Source of the DNA: an uncultured Muribaculaceae bacterium
Lineage (GTDB): Bacteria > Bacteroidota > Bacteroidia > Bacteroidales > Muribaculaceae
Assembly (NCBI GenBank): GCA_910584905.1
Contig: CAJUCQ010000005.1
Location: 1-7,445 of the forward strand
Direction of reading: 5' to 3'
DNA: 7,445 nucleotides
The position numbers and the translations under genes were made by a program. The notes beneath the pieces were generated by a model. It saw nothing but the letters and a program-made list of their open reading frames with translations, had not been told where the DNA came from and did not search any database. Of the stretch, positions 1 through 5,674 are shown in pieces (position 1 is the first letter of the stretch; every line of letters begins with the position of its first letter).

Positions 1-1
1 A

Positions 2-32
2 CGTTCATAGTCTAATGTTTTTATAATGAACG
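2..32. repeat. Inverted repeat, 7-bp arms, 17-nt spacer
   Basis: CGTTCAT at 2-8 is the exact reverse complement of ATGAACG at 26-32. The spacer is AT-rich. It could fold as a hairpin in a leftward transcript, or bind a dimeric regulator of a gene beyond the left edge. There is no adjoining T-tract that would make it a terminator. Confidence 0.4.
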
Positions 33-88
33 CTTTGGCGATTCATTTGTATCTGAAATATTAATATATTAACTTAATTTTCAATCAC

Positions 89-107
89 TTCGGTAGTTTT
101 TACCGAA
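89..107. repeat. Inverted repeat TTCGGTA / TACCGAA, 5-nt loop
   Basis: Perfect 7-bp arms at 89-95 and 101-107 flank GTTTT. Read leftward, the hairpin begins at the stop codon of the 27-codon frame at 100-183. Neither side carries a T-tract, so an intrinsic terminator is unlikely. A leader hairpin or an operator are the alternatives. Confidence 0.5.
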
Positions 108-199
108 CCATTGTTATAAATAAGATAAATTTAAAAATTTTCCACATAGGAAAGTCGGTCGTATTGCTTAGGTTTAAGGTCATCGTTGAAACGCGAGTA

Positions 200-231
200 C
201 AAAGATACGTTGTTTTATCCACAATTCCGAA
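200..231 (-). promoter_or_regulatory. Leftward Bacteroidetes-type promoter
   Basis: Read on the minus strand, TATCTTTG (207-200) matches the Bacteroidetes -7 consensus TAnnTTTG exactly. About 20 nt upstream lies TTCG (231-228), a 3-of-4 match to the -33 TTTG. Initiation would fall near 193-197. It is divergent from the barrel-gene promoter at 291-321. The target lies beyond the left edge. Confidence 0.55.
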
Positions 232-290
232 CACTCGGGAATGTTTTTTGCACGGTAAGGAGGCACGAATGTACATTTGTCGGTTATATC

Positions 291-321
291 TTGCAATTTT
301 GAGCGGGATTCCATACCTTTG
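291..321 (+). promoter_or_regulatory. Promoter of the outer-membrane barrel gene
   Basis: TTG at 291-293 (the -33 element) and TACCTTTG at 314-321 (an exact TAnnTTTG -7 element) are separated by 20 nt, the Bacteroidetes sigma-ABfr arrangement. Initiation would be near 325, giving a leader of about 34 nt before the ATG at 359. This position decides the start of the downstream gene, since upstream in-frame ATGs would lie outside the transcript. Confidence 0.75.
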
Positions 322-358
322 CAATCGACAACCATCCTCAATTAATGAATCACACATT

Positions 359-1033
359 ATGAAAAAAACACCTCTCATCCTTTCGGCATTGTTTTTTGCC
401 GGTTCTCAGGGGGCCTTTGCCCAAGATATATTTGACAATCCCGACAACAGAGCTTACCTCGGCGTGCGCCTCGGGCTTGACATTTCGTGTCCGGCCGACG
501 TCAAAAGCGGCCCTGTATCGTTTGACCTGTATAATCCCGGGGCTGGGTTCGAAGCCGGCGCCGTCTACAATATCCCCGTGTGGAAAAATCTCTATTTCGA
601 GCCGGGACTCATGCTATACTATTCGACGATGAAGACCGATGTGACGATTATTTCCCCGGAGCTTAGCCCGGTATCGGCCACGAGCTCCGCGCGCCGTTTC
701 GGCTTCAGAGTGCCGTTGCGCGCCGGCTATCGCTTTGATTTCGAGCCTGTGTCGGTGTCGGTATTTACCGGTCCGAGGCTGACGCTTCCGCTCGTGGGGC
801 GCATGCACACCTCGGTGAAGACGGGCTATGAGACGGCAAGCAAGAGCGAGAACCTTTACGGAGACGGGAGCGAGCTGAAACGCGTCGACCTCGGCTGGCA
901 ATTCGGCGCAGGGGTAAGCTTCGGACAGTGGATGTTCGAGATTTCCGGCACCGTGGGCATGCTCGACATGTACAAGGGCACGCCGTCGATGCACGAAAGC
1001 GGCGTGGACCTTACCGTAGGCTATAACTTCTGA
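359..1033 (+). CDS. Porin-family outer-membrane beta-barrel protein
   Basis: This 224-residue protein is probably a small beta-barrel in the outer membrane, of the porin / OMP_b-brl type common in Bacteroidetes. Its ligand or cargo is unknown. Residues 1-21 form a signal peptide: a Lys-Lys start, a hydrophobic core, and a likely AFA cut before Gln22. The mature part alternates polar and aromatic or hydrophobic residues in repeated Gly/Tyr/Phe-rich strands, such as AYLGVRLGLDIS, YFEPGLMLYYS and FGFRVPLRAGYRF. It ends in YNF, the terminal aromatic residue that outer-membrane barrels use for BAM recognition. I chose ATG 359 because the signal peptide begins there and the promoter lies at 291-321; the frame stays open back to 164, but that extension precedes the promoter. 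There is no gene partner: it stands alone and converges on rarA. The barrel class is fairly sure, the exact family less so. Confidence 0.8.
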   Translation: MKKTPLILSALFFAGSQGAFAQDIFDNPDNRAYLGVRLGLDISCPADVKSGPVSFDLYNPGAGFEAGAVYNIPVWKNLYFEPGLMLYYSTMKTDVTIISPELSPVSATSSARRFGFRVPLRAGYRFDFEPVSVSVFTGPRLTLPLVGRMHTSVKTGYETASKSENLYGDGSELKRVDLGWQFGAGVSFGQWMFEISGTVGMLDMYKGTPSMHESGVDLTVGYNF

Positions 1034-1053
1034 GCCTCATAATCCCGCATACG

Positions 1054-1101
1054 AAAAAAGCAACGGACAGCCTCCGCGAAAAATTATCCGGAGGCTGTCC
1101 G
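1054..1101 (-). terminator. Intrinsic terminator after rarA, shared convergent hairpin
   Basis: CGGACAGCCTCCG at 1064-1076 and its exact complement at 1089-1101 make a 13-bp stem with a 12-nt loop. Read leftward, it is followed after four bases by six Ts (1059-1054), the classic intrinsic terminator layout, 24 nt past the rarA stop. For the rightward barrel gene the same stem lies 30 nt past the stop but has no T-tract on that side, so it may stop that transcript less well. Confidence 0.85.
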
Positions 1102-1125
1102 CTGTGTATTGACTGACATCCGGGG

Positions 1126-2403
1126 CTATTCGCCCCAGCGCGCCTTTTGGCGGGCGCTCATCGTGTCTTCGGCCTGATTCTGCGCCGGAGTCCAGAAGCG
1201 CTTGCCGATGATTTCGTCGGGCAAGAACTGCTGGCGCACGAAGTGGCCGGGATAATCGTGGGCATACTTGTATTCGCGGCCATAGTCGAGCTTTTTCATC
1301 AGCGACGTGGGCGCATTGCGGAGATGGAGCGGCACCGGGAGGTCGCCGCCTGAGCGGACCTCGGCGAGGGCGGCATCAATGGCAAGATAGGCCGAATTGC
1401 TCTTGGGGCATGTGGCGAGATATATGGCGCACTCTGAAAGGGGGATGCGACCTTCGGGCATGCCTATCTTCCGCACGATTTCGTAGCAACTGTCGGCCAC
1501 CATCATTGCGTAGGGCTGAGCGAGGCCTATATCTTCGGCGGCGACGATGGCGAGGCGGCGCGCGATGAACTCCGGGTCTTCGCCTCCGGCAATCATCCGC
1601 GCAAGCCAGTAGACGGCCGCGTCGGGGTCGCTTCCGCGAATGCTCTTGATGAAGGCGGAGATTATGTCGTAGTGCATCTCGCCATTTTTATCGTAGGCCT
1701 GCGGGTTCTCCTGAAGGCGGTCGGTGACAACGCGGTCGTTTATTACAATATCCTCGCCATAAGCTGCCGACTGCTCAAGGAGGTCGATGATATTCAGAAG
1801 TTTCCGAGCATCGCCTCCGGCATAGCGGAATAACGCGGCCGTCTGCTCCACTCGCACCTTTCGTGTGCGCAGAATCTCGTCGTTGGCCACGGCGTGGTCA
1901 AGGAGCTTCTTCAGCTCAGGCTCGCCGAGTGGCTTGAGCACATATACCTGAGCGCGAGAGAGCAATGGCCTGATAACCTCGAAGGAGGGGTTTTCGGTTG
2001 TTGCGCCGATGAGCGTGACAGTACCGTTCTCCACGGCACCGAGGAGGCTGTCCTGCTGCGACTTGCTGAAGCGGTGTATTTCGTCGATAAAAAGAATCGG
2101 TCGTGCGCCCTGCGAGAACATGTCGGAGCTTGACACGCGACAGCGGTCGATGACCTCGCGGACTTCCTTTACCCCCGAGGTCACGGCCGAGAGGGTGTAG
2201 AAGGGAGCCTTCGTCGTGTTGGCAATTATTCTTGCCAGCGTCGTCTTTCCCACTCCGGGCGGCCCCCATAGAATGAACGAAGAGATTTTTCCCGAGTCGA
2301 TCATTCGACGCAGGATACTGCCGTCGCCGACGAGATGGCTCTGGCCTATGTAATCGTCAAGTGTGCGCGGACGCATTCGTTCCGCCAAAGGCTGGAGTGA
2401 CAT
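1126..2403 (-). CDS. rarA: Replication-associated recombination protein A (RarA/MgsA AAA+ ATPase)
   Basis: RarA is a tetrameric AAA+ ATPase related to clamp loaders (MgsA; Mgs1/WRNIP1 in eukaryotes). It acts in the cytoplasm at stalled replication forks and at single-strand gaps. This copy has 425 residues, a full-length size for the family. Visible motifs are Walker A GPPGVGKT (47-54), Walker B with LFIDE (104-108), sensor 1 IGATTEN (132-138), a probable arginine finger at LLSR (Arg150), and sensor 2 GGDARKLLN (196-204). The C-terminal MgsA/tetramer part runs from about 240 to 405 and includes HYDIISAFIKSIRGSDPDAA and HLRNAPT. The start MSLQPLAERMRP fits the conserved N-terminus. It follows the TPR gene by 104 nt with a hairpin between, and no strong promoter is visible just upstream, so readthrough or a weak promoter may supply it. 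It ends at a strong terminator. No key residue is missing. Confidence 0.97.
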   Translation of the reverse strand: MSLQPLAERMRPRTLDDYIGQSHLVGDGSILRRMIDSGKISSFILWGPPGVGKTTLARIIANTTKAPFYTLSAVTSGVKEVREVIDRCRVSSSDMFSQGARPILFIDEIHRFSKSQQDSLLGAVENGTVTLIGATTENPSFEVIRPLLSRAQVYVLKPLGEPELKKLLDHAVANDEILRTRKVRVEQTAALFRYAGGDARKLLNIIDLLEQSAAYGEDIVINDRVVTDRLQENPQAYDKNGEMHYDIISAFIKSIRGSDPDAAVYWLARMIAGGEDPEFIARRLAIVAAEDIGLAQPYAMMVADSCYEIVRKIGMPEGRIPLSECAIYLATCPKSNSAYLAIDAALAEVRSGGDLPVPLHLRNAPTSLMKKLDYGREYKYAHDYPGHFVRQQFLPDEIIGKRFWTPAQNQAEDTMSARQKARWGE

Positions 2404-2443
2404 TGCGTGTGTTTTTAAGATAGTCCGTAATGGATTGACAACG

Positions 2444-2477
2444 CGGGCGGCCTACGAAATATATCGGAGACCGCCCG
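2444..2477 (-). terminator. Imperfect GC-rich hairpin between the TPR gene and rarA
   Basis: CGGGCGG (2444-2450) pairs with CCGCCCG (2471-2477), and the stem continues inward, with one G-U and one mismatch on the leftward RNA, to a 6-nt AT loop. It lies 30 nt after the TPR stop. No T-tract follows, only a GTTG stretch, so it may be a partial terminator, a processing site or an mRNA 3'-end stabiliser. Confidence 0.4.
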
Positions 2478-2507
2478 GCATTTGAGGGTTTGAGACGGAG
2501 TCAGATA

Positions 2508-4133
2508 TTACTGAGCACCGCCGGCGAGGAGTTCGTTGATTGCCTGAAGGTTTTCAGTTGCCTGCGCGTGCTTGTCCTTGTCGGGGGCAACGGCGCTGTA
2601 ATATACCATCTGGAACGAGTATGCTTCCTTGTAGTTGTTGAGAGCAGAGCTTCCGGCCTGTTTGTTTGCGGGGTCTGCGTCGAGGAGTTCAAGCATCTTG
2701 TCGTAGTTAGCGATGGCGTCGGCGTCGGGGCGGTTGCCGTTCTTTGCCACGTAGAGGCGAGCCTTGCGCTGATAGAGGGCGGGCTGAGGCTGCGCGCGTT
2801 CGAGCACCTTGTTGATGTATTCCAGACCGCGTTCGCCGGCTTGCTGACGCTCGGCGTCGTCCGAAGACGTTGCGGCGATGTTGAGGTAGCGTGCGCTCAT
2901 GCCGTAGAGGTCCTGCACCGAGGGATTTTCCTGACTCTGGAGATAAGCGTCGTATGCTTCGGCGGCCTTGCGGAAGTCTTTGTTCTTCGTATATACGTCG
3001 CTGAGGTCTTTGAGGAGGTTTTTGTTGTCGGGGTCGTTCTTGACGGCGAGTTCATACTGGTGGACGGCGAGAGAGTCCATCTTGAGAGCGGAGAGAGCCT
3101 CAGCGTACTTTACGTAGTCGTTGGTCGTGAAGTAACCGTTGGGGTTGTTGTCGAAGAAGCTGCGGGCGTTACGGGCGGCATCTTCATAGCGACCGAGGGC
3201 GGTTTCGTTGAGGAAACGCATGCGCTGCATCAGGAAGTTCGAGGGGTTTACGGCGAGGATTTCGTTTGCGATGCCGAGCGAGGGTTCGTAGTTTTCGCCC
3301 CAGTAAAGAAGGACGGCGTAGCGGGCCTTGTCTTCGGGGAAGTGGTTGGGGTTCTGGATGTACTTGCCGTACTGTTCGGCGGCCTTCTTCCAGTACTTGC
3401 CTTCGTAATATTTTTCGGCGAGCTCACGCTGTGCGAGCGCTGAATTGGGCTGGAGCTTCAGGAGGTCTTCGAGGCGCTGGATAGCGAGCTGGGGATTGAC
3501 GTAGAAATAGGAGTTGGCGAATTTTACAAAGCCTTCGGTGTTGTTGCCGTCGGCATTGATGGCCTGCTCGTATTCCATTGCGGCGTCGCCATAGTCCTTG
3601 CGGTCGTAGGCCATGTCGCCGCGGAGCATGAAAATCGCGGGCTCGGTGTTTTTGGAATCTTTAGCAGCCTTCAGGAGGTCTTTGTCGATTTCCTTGGCGT
3701 ATTTAACGGGGTCGGCGTTGTAGTAAGCGCGGGCAATAGCGACGGCCACTTCAGCACCTTTGTTTTTTTCTTTCTTGGCGAGATTGCGTGCGGTCTTGAA
3801 ATTGTCTTCAGCCTGCGACACGGCACCGTTGAGGAGGTCTACGGCGCCGAGGCCCACGTAGTTGAACGCCTGATCGGGATTTGTGCTGACACCCTGCTTG
3901 AAGTAGTTTACGGCCTTGGCCTTGTCGCCCTGAGCGAGGTAGCTTTGGCCGAGGTAGTAGTTGGCGAGAGCTTTGTCGGTGGAGGAATCGTTGAGGGTGC
4001 GTTCGAGGATGGTGCGGGCGTTGTCATACTGCCCAGCCTTGTAGTACTCGATACCGTCCTTGTAGCCTTGGCTCTGAGCGCCGGCCATGAGCGAGCCCGC
4101 GAGGAGCATCGACATTAAGAATTTGATTTTCAT
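2508..4133 (-). CDS. Secreted tetratricopeptide-repeat protein
   Basis: This 541-residue TPR protein is likely periplasmic, or held in the envelope, and acts as a protein-binding scaffold; its partner is unknown. Residues 1-19 form a signal peptide (MKIKFLMSMLLAGSLMAGA) with a likely cut before Gln20. There is no lipobox Cys. TPR-like helical pairs recur through the protein: about 24-50, 55-88, 163-196, 198-230, 232-262, 340-370, 372-404 and 450-490. Typical positions include LGQSYLAQGDKAKAVNYF, DMAYDRKDYGDAAMEYEQAI and LSDVYTKNKDFRKAAEAYDA. The C-terminus (about 495-541) is helical and ends in GGAQ. It follows the PstS-like lipoprotein gene with a 118-nt gap that holds a hairpin and no clear promoter, so I infer a shared transcript. 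The pairing suggests that it works with that lipoprotein. TPR content and export are clear; function is not. Confidence 0.88.
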   Translation of the reverse strand: MKIKFLMSMLLAGSLMAGAQSQGYKDGIEYYKAGQYDNARTILERTLNDSSTDKALANYYLGQSYLAQGDKAKAVNYFKQGVSTNPDQAFNYVGLGAVDLLNGAVSQAEDNFKTARNLAKKEKNKGAEVAVAIARAYYNADPVKYAKEIDKDLLKAAKDSKNTEPAIFMLRGDMAYDRKDYGDAAMEYEQAINADGNNTEGFVKFANSYFYVNPQLAIQRLEDLLKLQPNSALAQRELAEKYYEGKYWKKAAEQYGKYIQNPNHFPEDKARYAVLLYWGENYEPSLGIANEILAVNPSNFLMQRMRFLNETALGRYEDAARNARSFFDNNPNGYFTTNDYVKYAEALSALKMDSLAVHQYELAVKNDPDNKNLLKDLSDVYTKNKDFRKAAEAYDAYLQSQENPSVQDLYGMSARYLNIAATSSDDAERQQAGERGLEYINKVLERAQPQPALYQRKARLYVAKNGNRPDADAIANYDKMLELLDADPANKQAGSSALNNYKEAYSFQMVYYSAVAPDKDKHAQATENLQAINELLAGGAQ

Positions 4134-4188
4134 TGCTTGTAAATCGGTATGTTGTGATATTTAATTCAGCTGTATTTTTATATTAACG

Positions 4189-4219
4189 CCTTCCGCGGGC
4201 TTTTATTGCCCGTGGAAGG
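4189..4219 (-). terminator. Hairpin after the PstS-like gene
   Basis: CCTTCCGCGGGC (4189-4200) pairs with GCCCGTGGAAGG (4208-4219) across a 7-nt AT loop, a 12-position stem with one imperfect pair. It lies 32 nt past the lipoprotein stop. The leftward RNA continues as CGTTAATAT, which is U-poor, so termination may be partial and would lower rather than abolish transcription of the TPR gene. Confidence 0.5.
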
Positions 4220-4251
4220 GTGAGAGGGGGGCTGCGGGAAGGTGCTACGGC

Positions 4252-5241
4252 TCATTGGTCTGCGCCGACCTGCACTACCTGAATACGCATCCGCGCCGGC
4301 AGGATTCCGGTTTTCATGATTATTTTCTGACCGATGTCGCCGGTGACGAAGCTGTAGAATCCGCCGCCGGGGCTTGACGAGTGGGCCGTGGTAATCATGT
4401 AAATCTGACGGAAGAGGGGGTATGTGCCGTCGAATATATTCTGCTGGTAGGGCTTGTAGGCGGTGACTTCGTCGTTGCGGCGGAGCTTGAGCACTTTTAC
4501 TTTCTGCGTGAGGGTGGCGCCTTGGACAGGTTCGTCGGAAAGGACGCTCACGGCGAGGGAGTCGCGGTCCATGTCGGCCGAGCTCATGTCGGAGGTAATC
4601 CAGCTTACGCCGAGGACGCCAATGGCGTTTTTATTTTTCTCTACGGCCTCGAATACGGCGGGCACCGAACCGGCGGCATATACATTGGGGCCGAGGGGTG
4701 CGCCGTTGAGAAGCGAGTCGCGCATATAGGTTGCGAGACTCGAGCCGGTGCGGTCGAGCACGACGCTGATTTCGCCGAGGTCGTTGGGCTGGACGTCGTT
4801 CCATTGCGTGGTGCGTCCGCCGACGATGTCGGCGAGTTCGCCGAGAGTGAGCATCTCGACGGGATTGGCATTGTTGACGATGAAGGCGACGGCGTCGACG
4901 GCAATTTTGGCCGAACGCGCGGTGCGCTTCTTGCTCTTGAGGAACGAGCGCTCTTCGGGGGTGATGTCGCGGCTCACGACGATTGTCTTCGTGTTCAGGC
5001 TGAGCAGGGAGTCGAAGGCGACGGCCTGCGTCGTGTACTCCGGGAGGATATGGGCCTCTGGGTACTGGTATTCGAAGACGTCGATTTCCTGCGCGAGGAT
5101 GTTGCGGAACGAGTCGTCGCAGACGAGGGTGGCTGTTCCCGTCGTCGCGGACTTTTCTTTCTTTTCGTATTTCATGCACGAAGTGGCGCCCGCGAGGAGC
5201 GCCGCTACGGCAAGTGCTGATGTGAGTGAGTTGAGTCGCAT
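4252..5241 (-). CDS. PstS-like periplasmic-binding-domain lipoprotein
   Basis: This 329-residue lipoprotein has a type 2 periplasmic binding protein fold of the PstS family (PBP_like_2). Residues 1-21 form a lipoprotein signal with lipobox ATSC and Cys22 as the lipidation site. Family landmarks follow in order: VSRDITPEE (89-97), VDAVAFIVNNANPV (115-128), LTLGELADIVGGRTTQWNDV (131-150), DRTGSS (163-168), IGVLGVSWI (207-215), YPLFRQIYMIT (274-284), and GDIGQKIIMKTGILPARM (301-318). The first phosphate loop of true PstS proteins is replaced by DDSF (42-45), and the second Gly-Ser loop by EYTTQAVAF (68-76), so phosphate as ligand is doubtful. No pstC, pstA or pstB is in the window. It sits 36 nt after the two-helix protein gene and before the TPR gene. 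I infer an envelope role with those neighbours rather than ABC import. The fold assignment is strong; the ligand is unknown. Confidence 0.88.
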   Translation of the reverse strand: MRLNSLTSALAVAALLAGATSCMKYEKKEKSATTGTATLVCDDSFRNILAQEIDVFEYQYPEAHILPEYTTQAVAFDSLLSLNTKTIVVSRDITPEERSFLKSKKRTARSAKIAVDAVAFIVNNANPVEMLTLGELADIVGGRTTQWNDVQPNDLGEISVVLDRTGSSLATYMRDSLLNGAPLGPNVYAAGSVPAVFEAVEKNKNAIGVLGVSWITSDMSSADMDRDSLAVSVLSDEPVQGATLTQKVKVLKLRRNDEVTAYKPYQQNIFDGTYPLFRQIYMITTAHSSSPGGGFYSFVTGDIGQKIIMKTGILPARMRIQVVQVGADQ

Positions 5242-5277
5242 TCCGAGGGGAAGGTAAAGAGGGGGAGAAGAATGAGA

Positions 5278-5520
5278 TTAATAGGGAGAGTCGACGCCTT
5301 TGATTTGTCGCCACGCGCGGTATATGCCGTAGATTATGAGCATCACGCCGACAACGTAGCGCGTCCAAGCCCAGTCGCCACCCCAGTTGAAGTAGTTGAT
5401 GAGGAGGAGCACGCCCATGCCTACGTAAACGATAATCATAATGATGCCGAACACCGCGCGCATCACCGTATTCGGATTGATGCCCTTGCCGGGCTTGTTG
5501 TTCTGTTGATAGCTTGTCAT
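5278..5520 (-). CDS. Small two-helix inner-membrane protein, unknown function
   Basis: I do not recognise a named family for this 80-residue protein. It has a polar, Gln/Asn/Lys/Pro-rich N-terminal tail (1-18), a first hydrophobic helix at about 20-43 (with FGIIMIIVYVGMGVLLL), a short aromatic turn NWGGDWAW (45-52), and a second helix at about 54-70. It ends in the basic tail RQIKGVDSPY. The positive-inside rule predicts both ends in the cytoplasm. It is the first gene after the promoter at 5611-5641 and is followed 36 nt later by the PstS-like lipoprotein gene, so it probably belongs to the same envelope unit. The start fits the transcript: ATG 5520 is about 87 nt from the predicted initiation site. 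It is a real gene by composition and placement; no function can be given. Confidence 0.8.
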   Translation of the reverse strand: MTSYQQNNKPGKGINPNTVMRAVFGIIMIIVYVGMGVLLLINYFNWGGDWAWTRYVVGVMLIIYGIYRAWRQIKGVDSPY

Positions 5521-5608
5521 AGCGTCTGATGAATTAACGGGGGGTTGAAATGTCTTATATCAAAATAACATTCCAAGCGTGTATTTGTTCGGCTTCATGG
5601 CTTTAGGG

Positions 5609-5659
5609 TGCTAAATTAGCAAATCACGGCGGAAATGCAAAAATTAGACTGCTAAATTA
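5609..5659. repeat. Direct repeat TGCTAAATTA, two copies 41 nt apart
   Basis: Identical 10-mers lie at 5609-5618 and 5650-5659. The first covers the -7 element of the leftward promoter, and the second lies just upstream of its -33 element. A 41-nt offset is close to four helical turns, so both copies would face the same side of DNA. They may be paired operator sites, but the DNA is AT-rich and chance is possible. Confidence 0.35.
5611..5641 (-). promoter_or_regulatory. Promoter of the two-helix protein / lipoprotein / TPR unit
   Basis: On the minus strand, TTTG (5641-5638) and TAATTTAG (5618-5611) are separated by exactly 19 nt. The -33 box is perfect and the -7 box has one mismatch to TAnnTTTG. 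Initiation would be near 5607, giving a leader of about 87 nt before ATG 5520. The leader holds a 12-codon frame at 5560-5598. Confidence 0.65.
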
Positions 5660-5674
5660 ATTTAATTCGATTTG

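Larger units (their letters stand above)
1..199 (-). other. AT-rich, hairpin-rich leader of a leftward transcript that leaves the window
   Basis: This stretch has no convincing protein gene. It lies downstream of a leftward Bacteroidetes-type promoter (200-231) and contains several perfect short inverted repeats: 139-153 (5-bp arms), 89-107 (7-bp arms), a 12-bp palindrome at 61-72, and 2-32 (7-bp arms). The base composition is far more AT-rich than the coding DNA to the right. I read it as the 5' leader of a gene or RNA operon beyond the left edge. A stable-RNA operon is possible, because such leaders are long and structured, but no rRNA or tRNA sequence is visible here. A 27-codon reading frame at 100-183 is described as a finding, not as a gene. 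Confidence 0.4.

Noticed and set aside
164..358. 65-residue N-terminal extension of the barrel protein
   Set aside because: The promoter at 291-321 lies inside it, and the signal peptide begins at ATG 359.
345..362. 5-codon frame whose TGA overlaps the barrel-gene ATG
   Set aside because: Too short to support; an in-frame stop this close to a start is common by chance.
100..378. 92-residue minus-strand frame across the divergent promoter region
   Set aside because: It spans both promoter cores and overlaps the signal-peptide codons of the barrel gene; no family features. Only its last 27 codons could be transcribed from the leftward promoter.
2411..2441. Possible rarA promoter (TTG with TATCTTAA)
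   Set aside because: Spacing is 16 nt rather than about 19-20 and the -7 box has two mismatches; too weak to list.
2490..3443. 317-residue plus-strand frame, very Val/Gly-rich
   Set aside because: Antisense shadow of the TPR gene; composition is the complement of its codons and no motif is visible.
4134..4188. Possible TPR-gene promoter
   Set aside because: No TAnnTTTG with a correctly spaced TTTG on the minus strand; only loosely similar AT-rich words.
4381..5220. 279-residue plus-strand frame
   Set aside because: Antisense shadow of the PstS-like gene, which has clear family motifs.
4631..5368. 245-residue minus-strand Arg/His/Pro-rich frame
   Set aside because: Out-of-frame reading of GC-rich coding DNA; it crosses from the lipoprotein gene into the two-helix protein gene with no domain.
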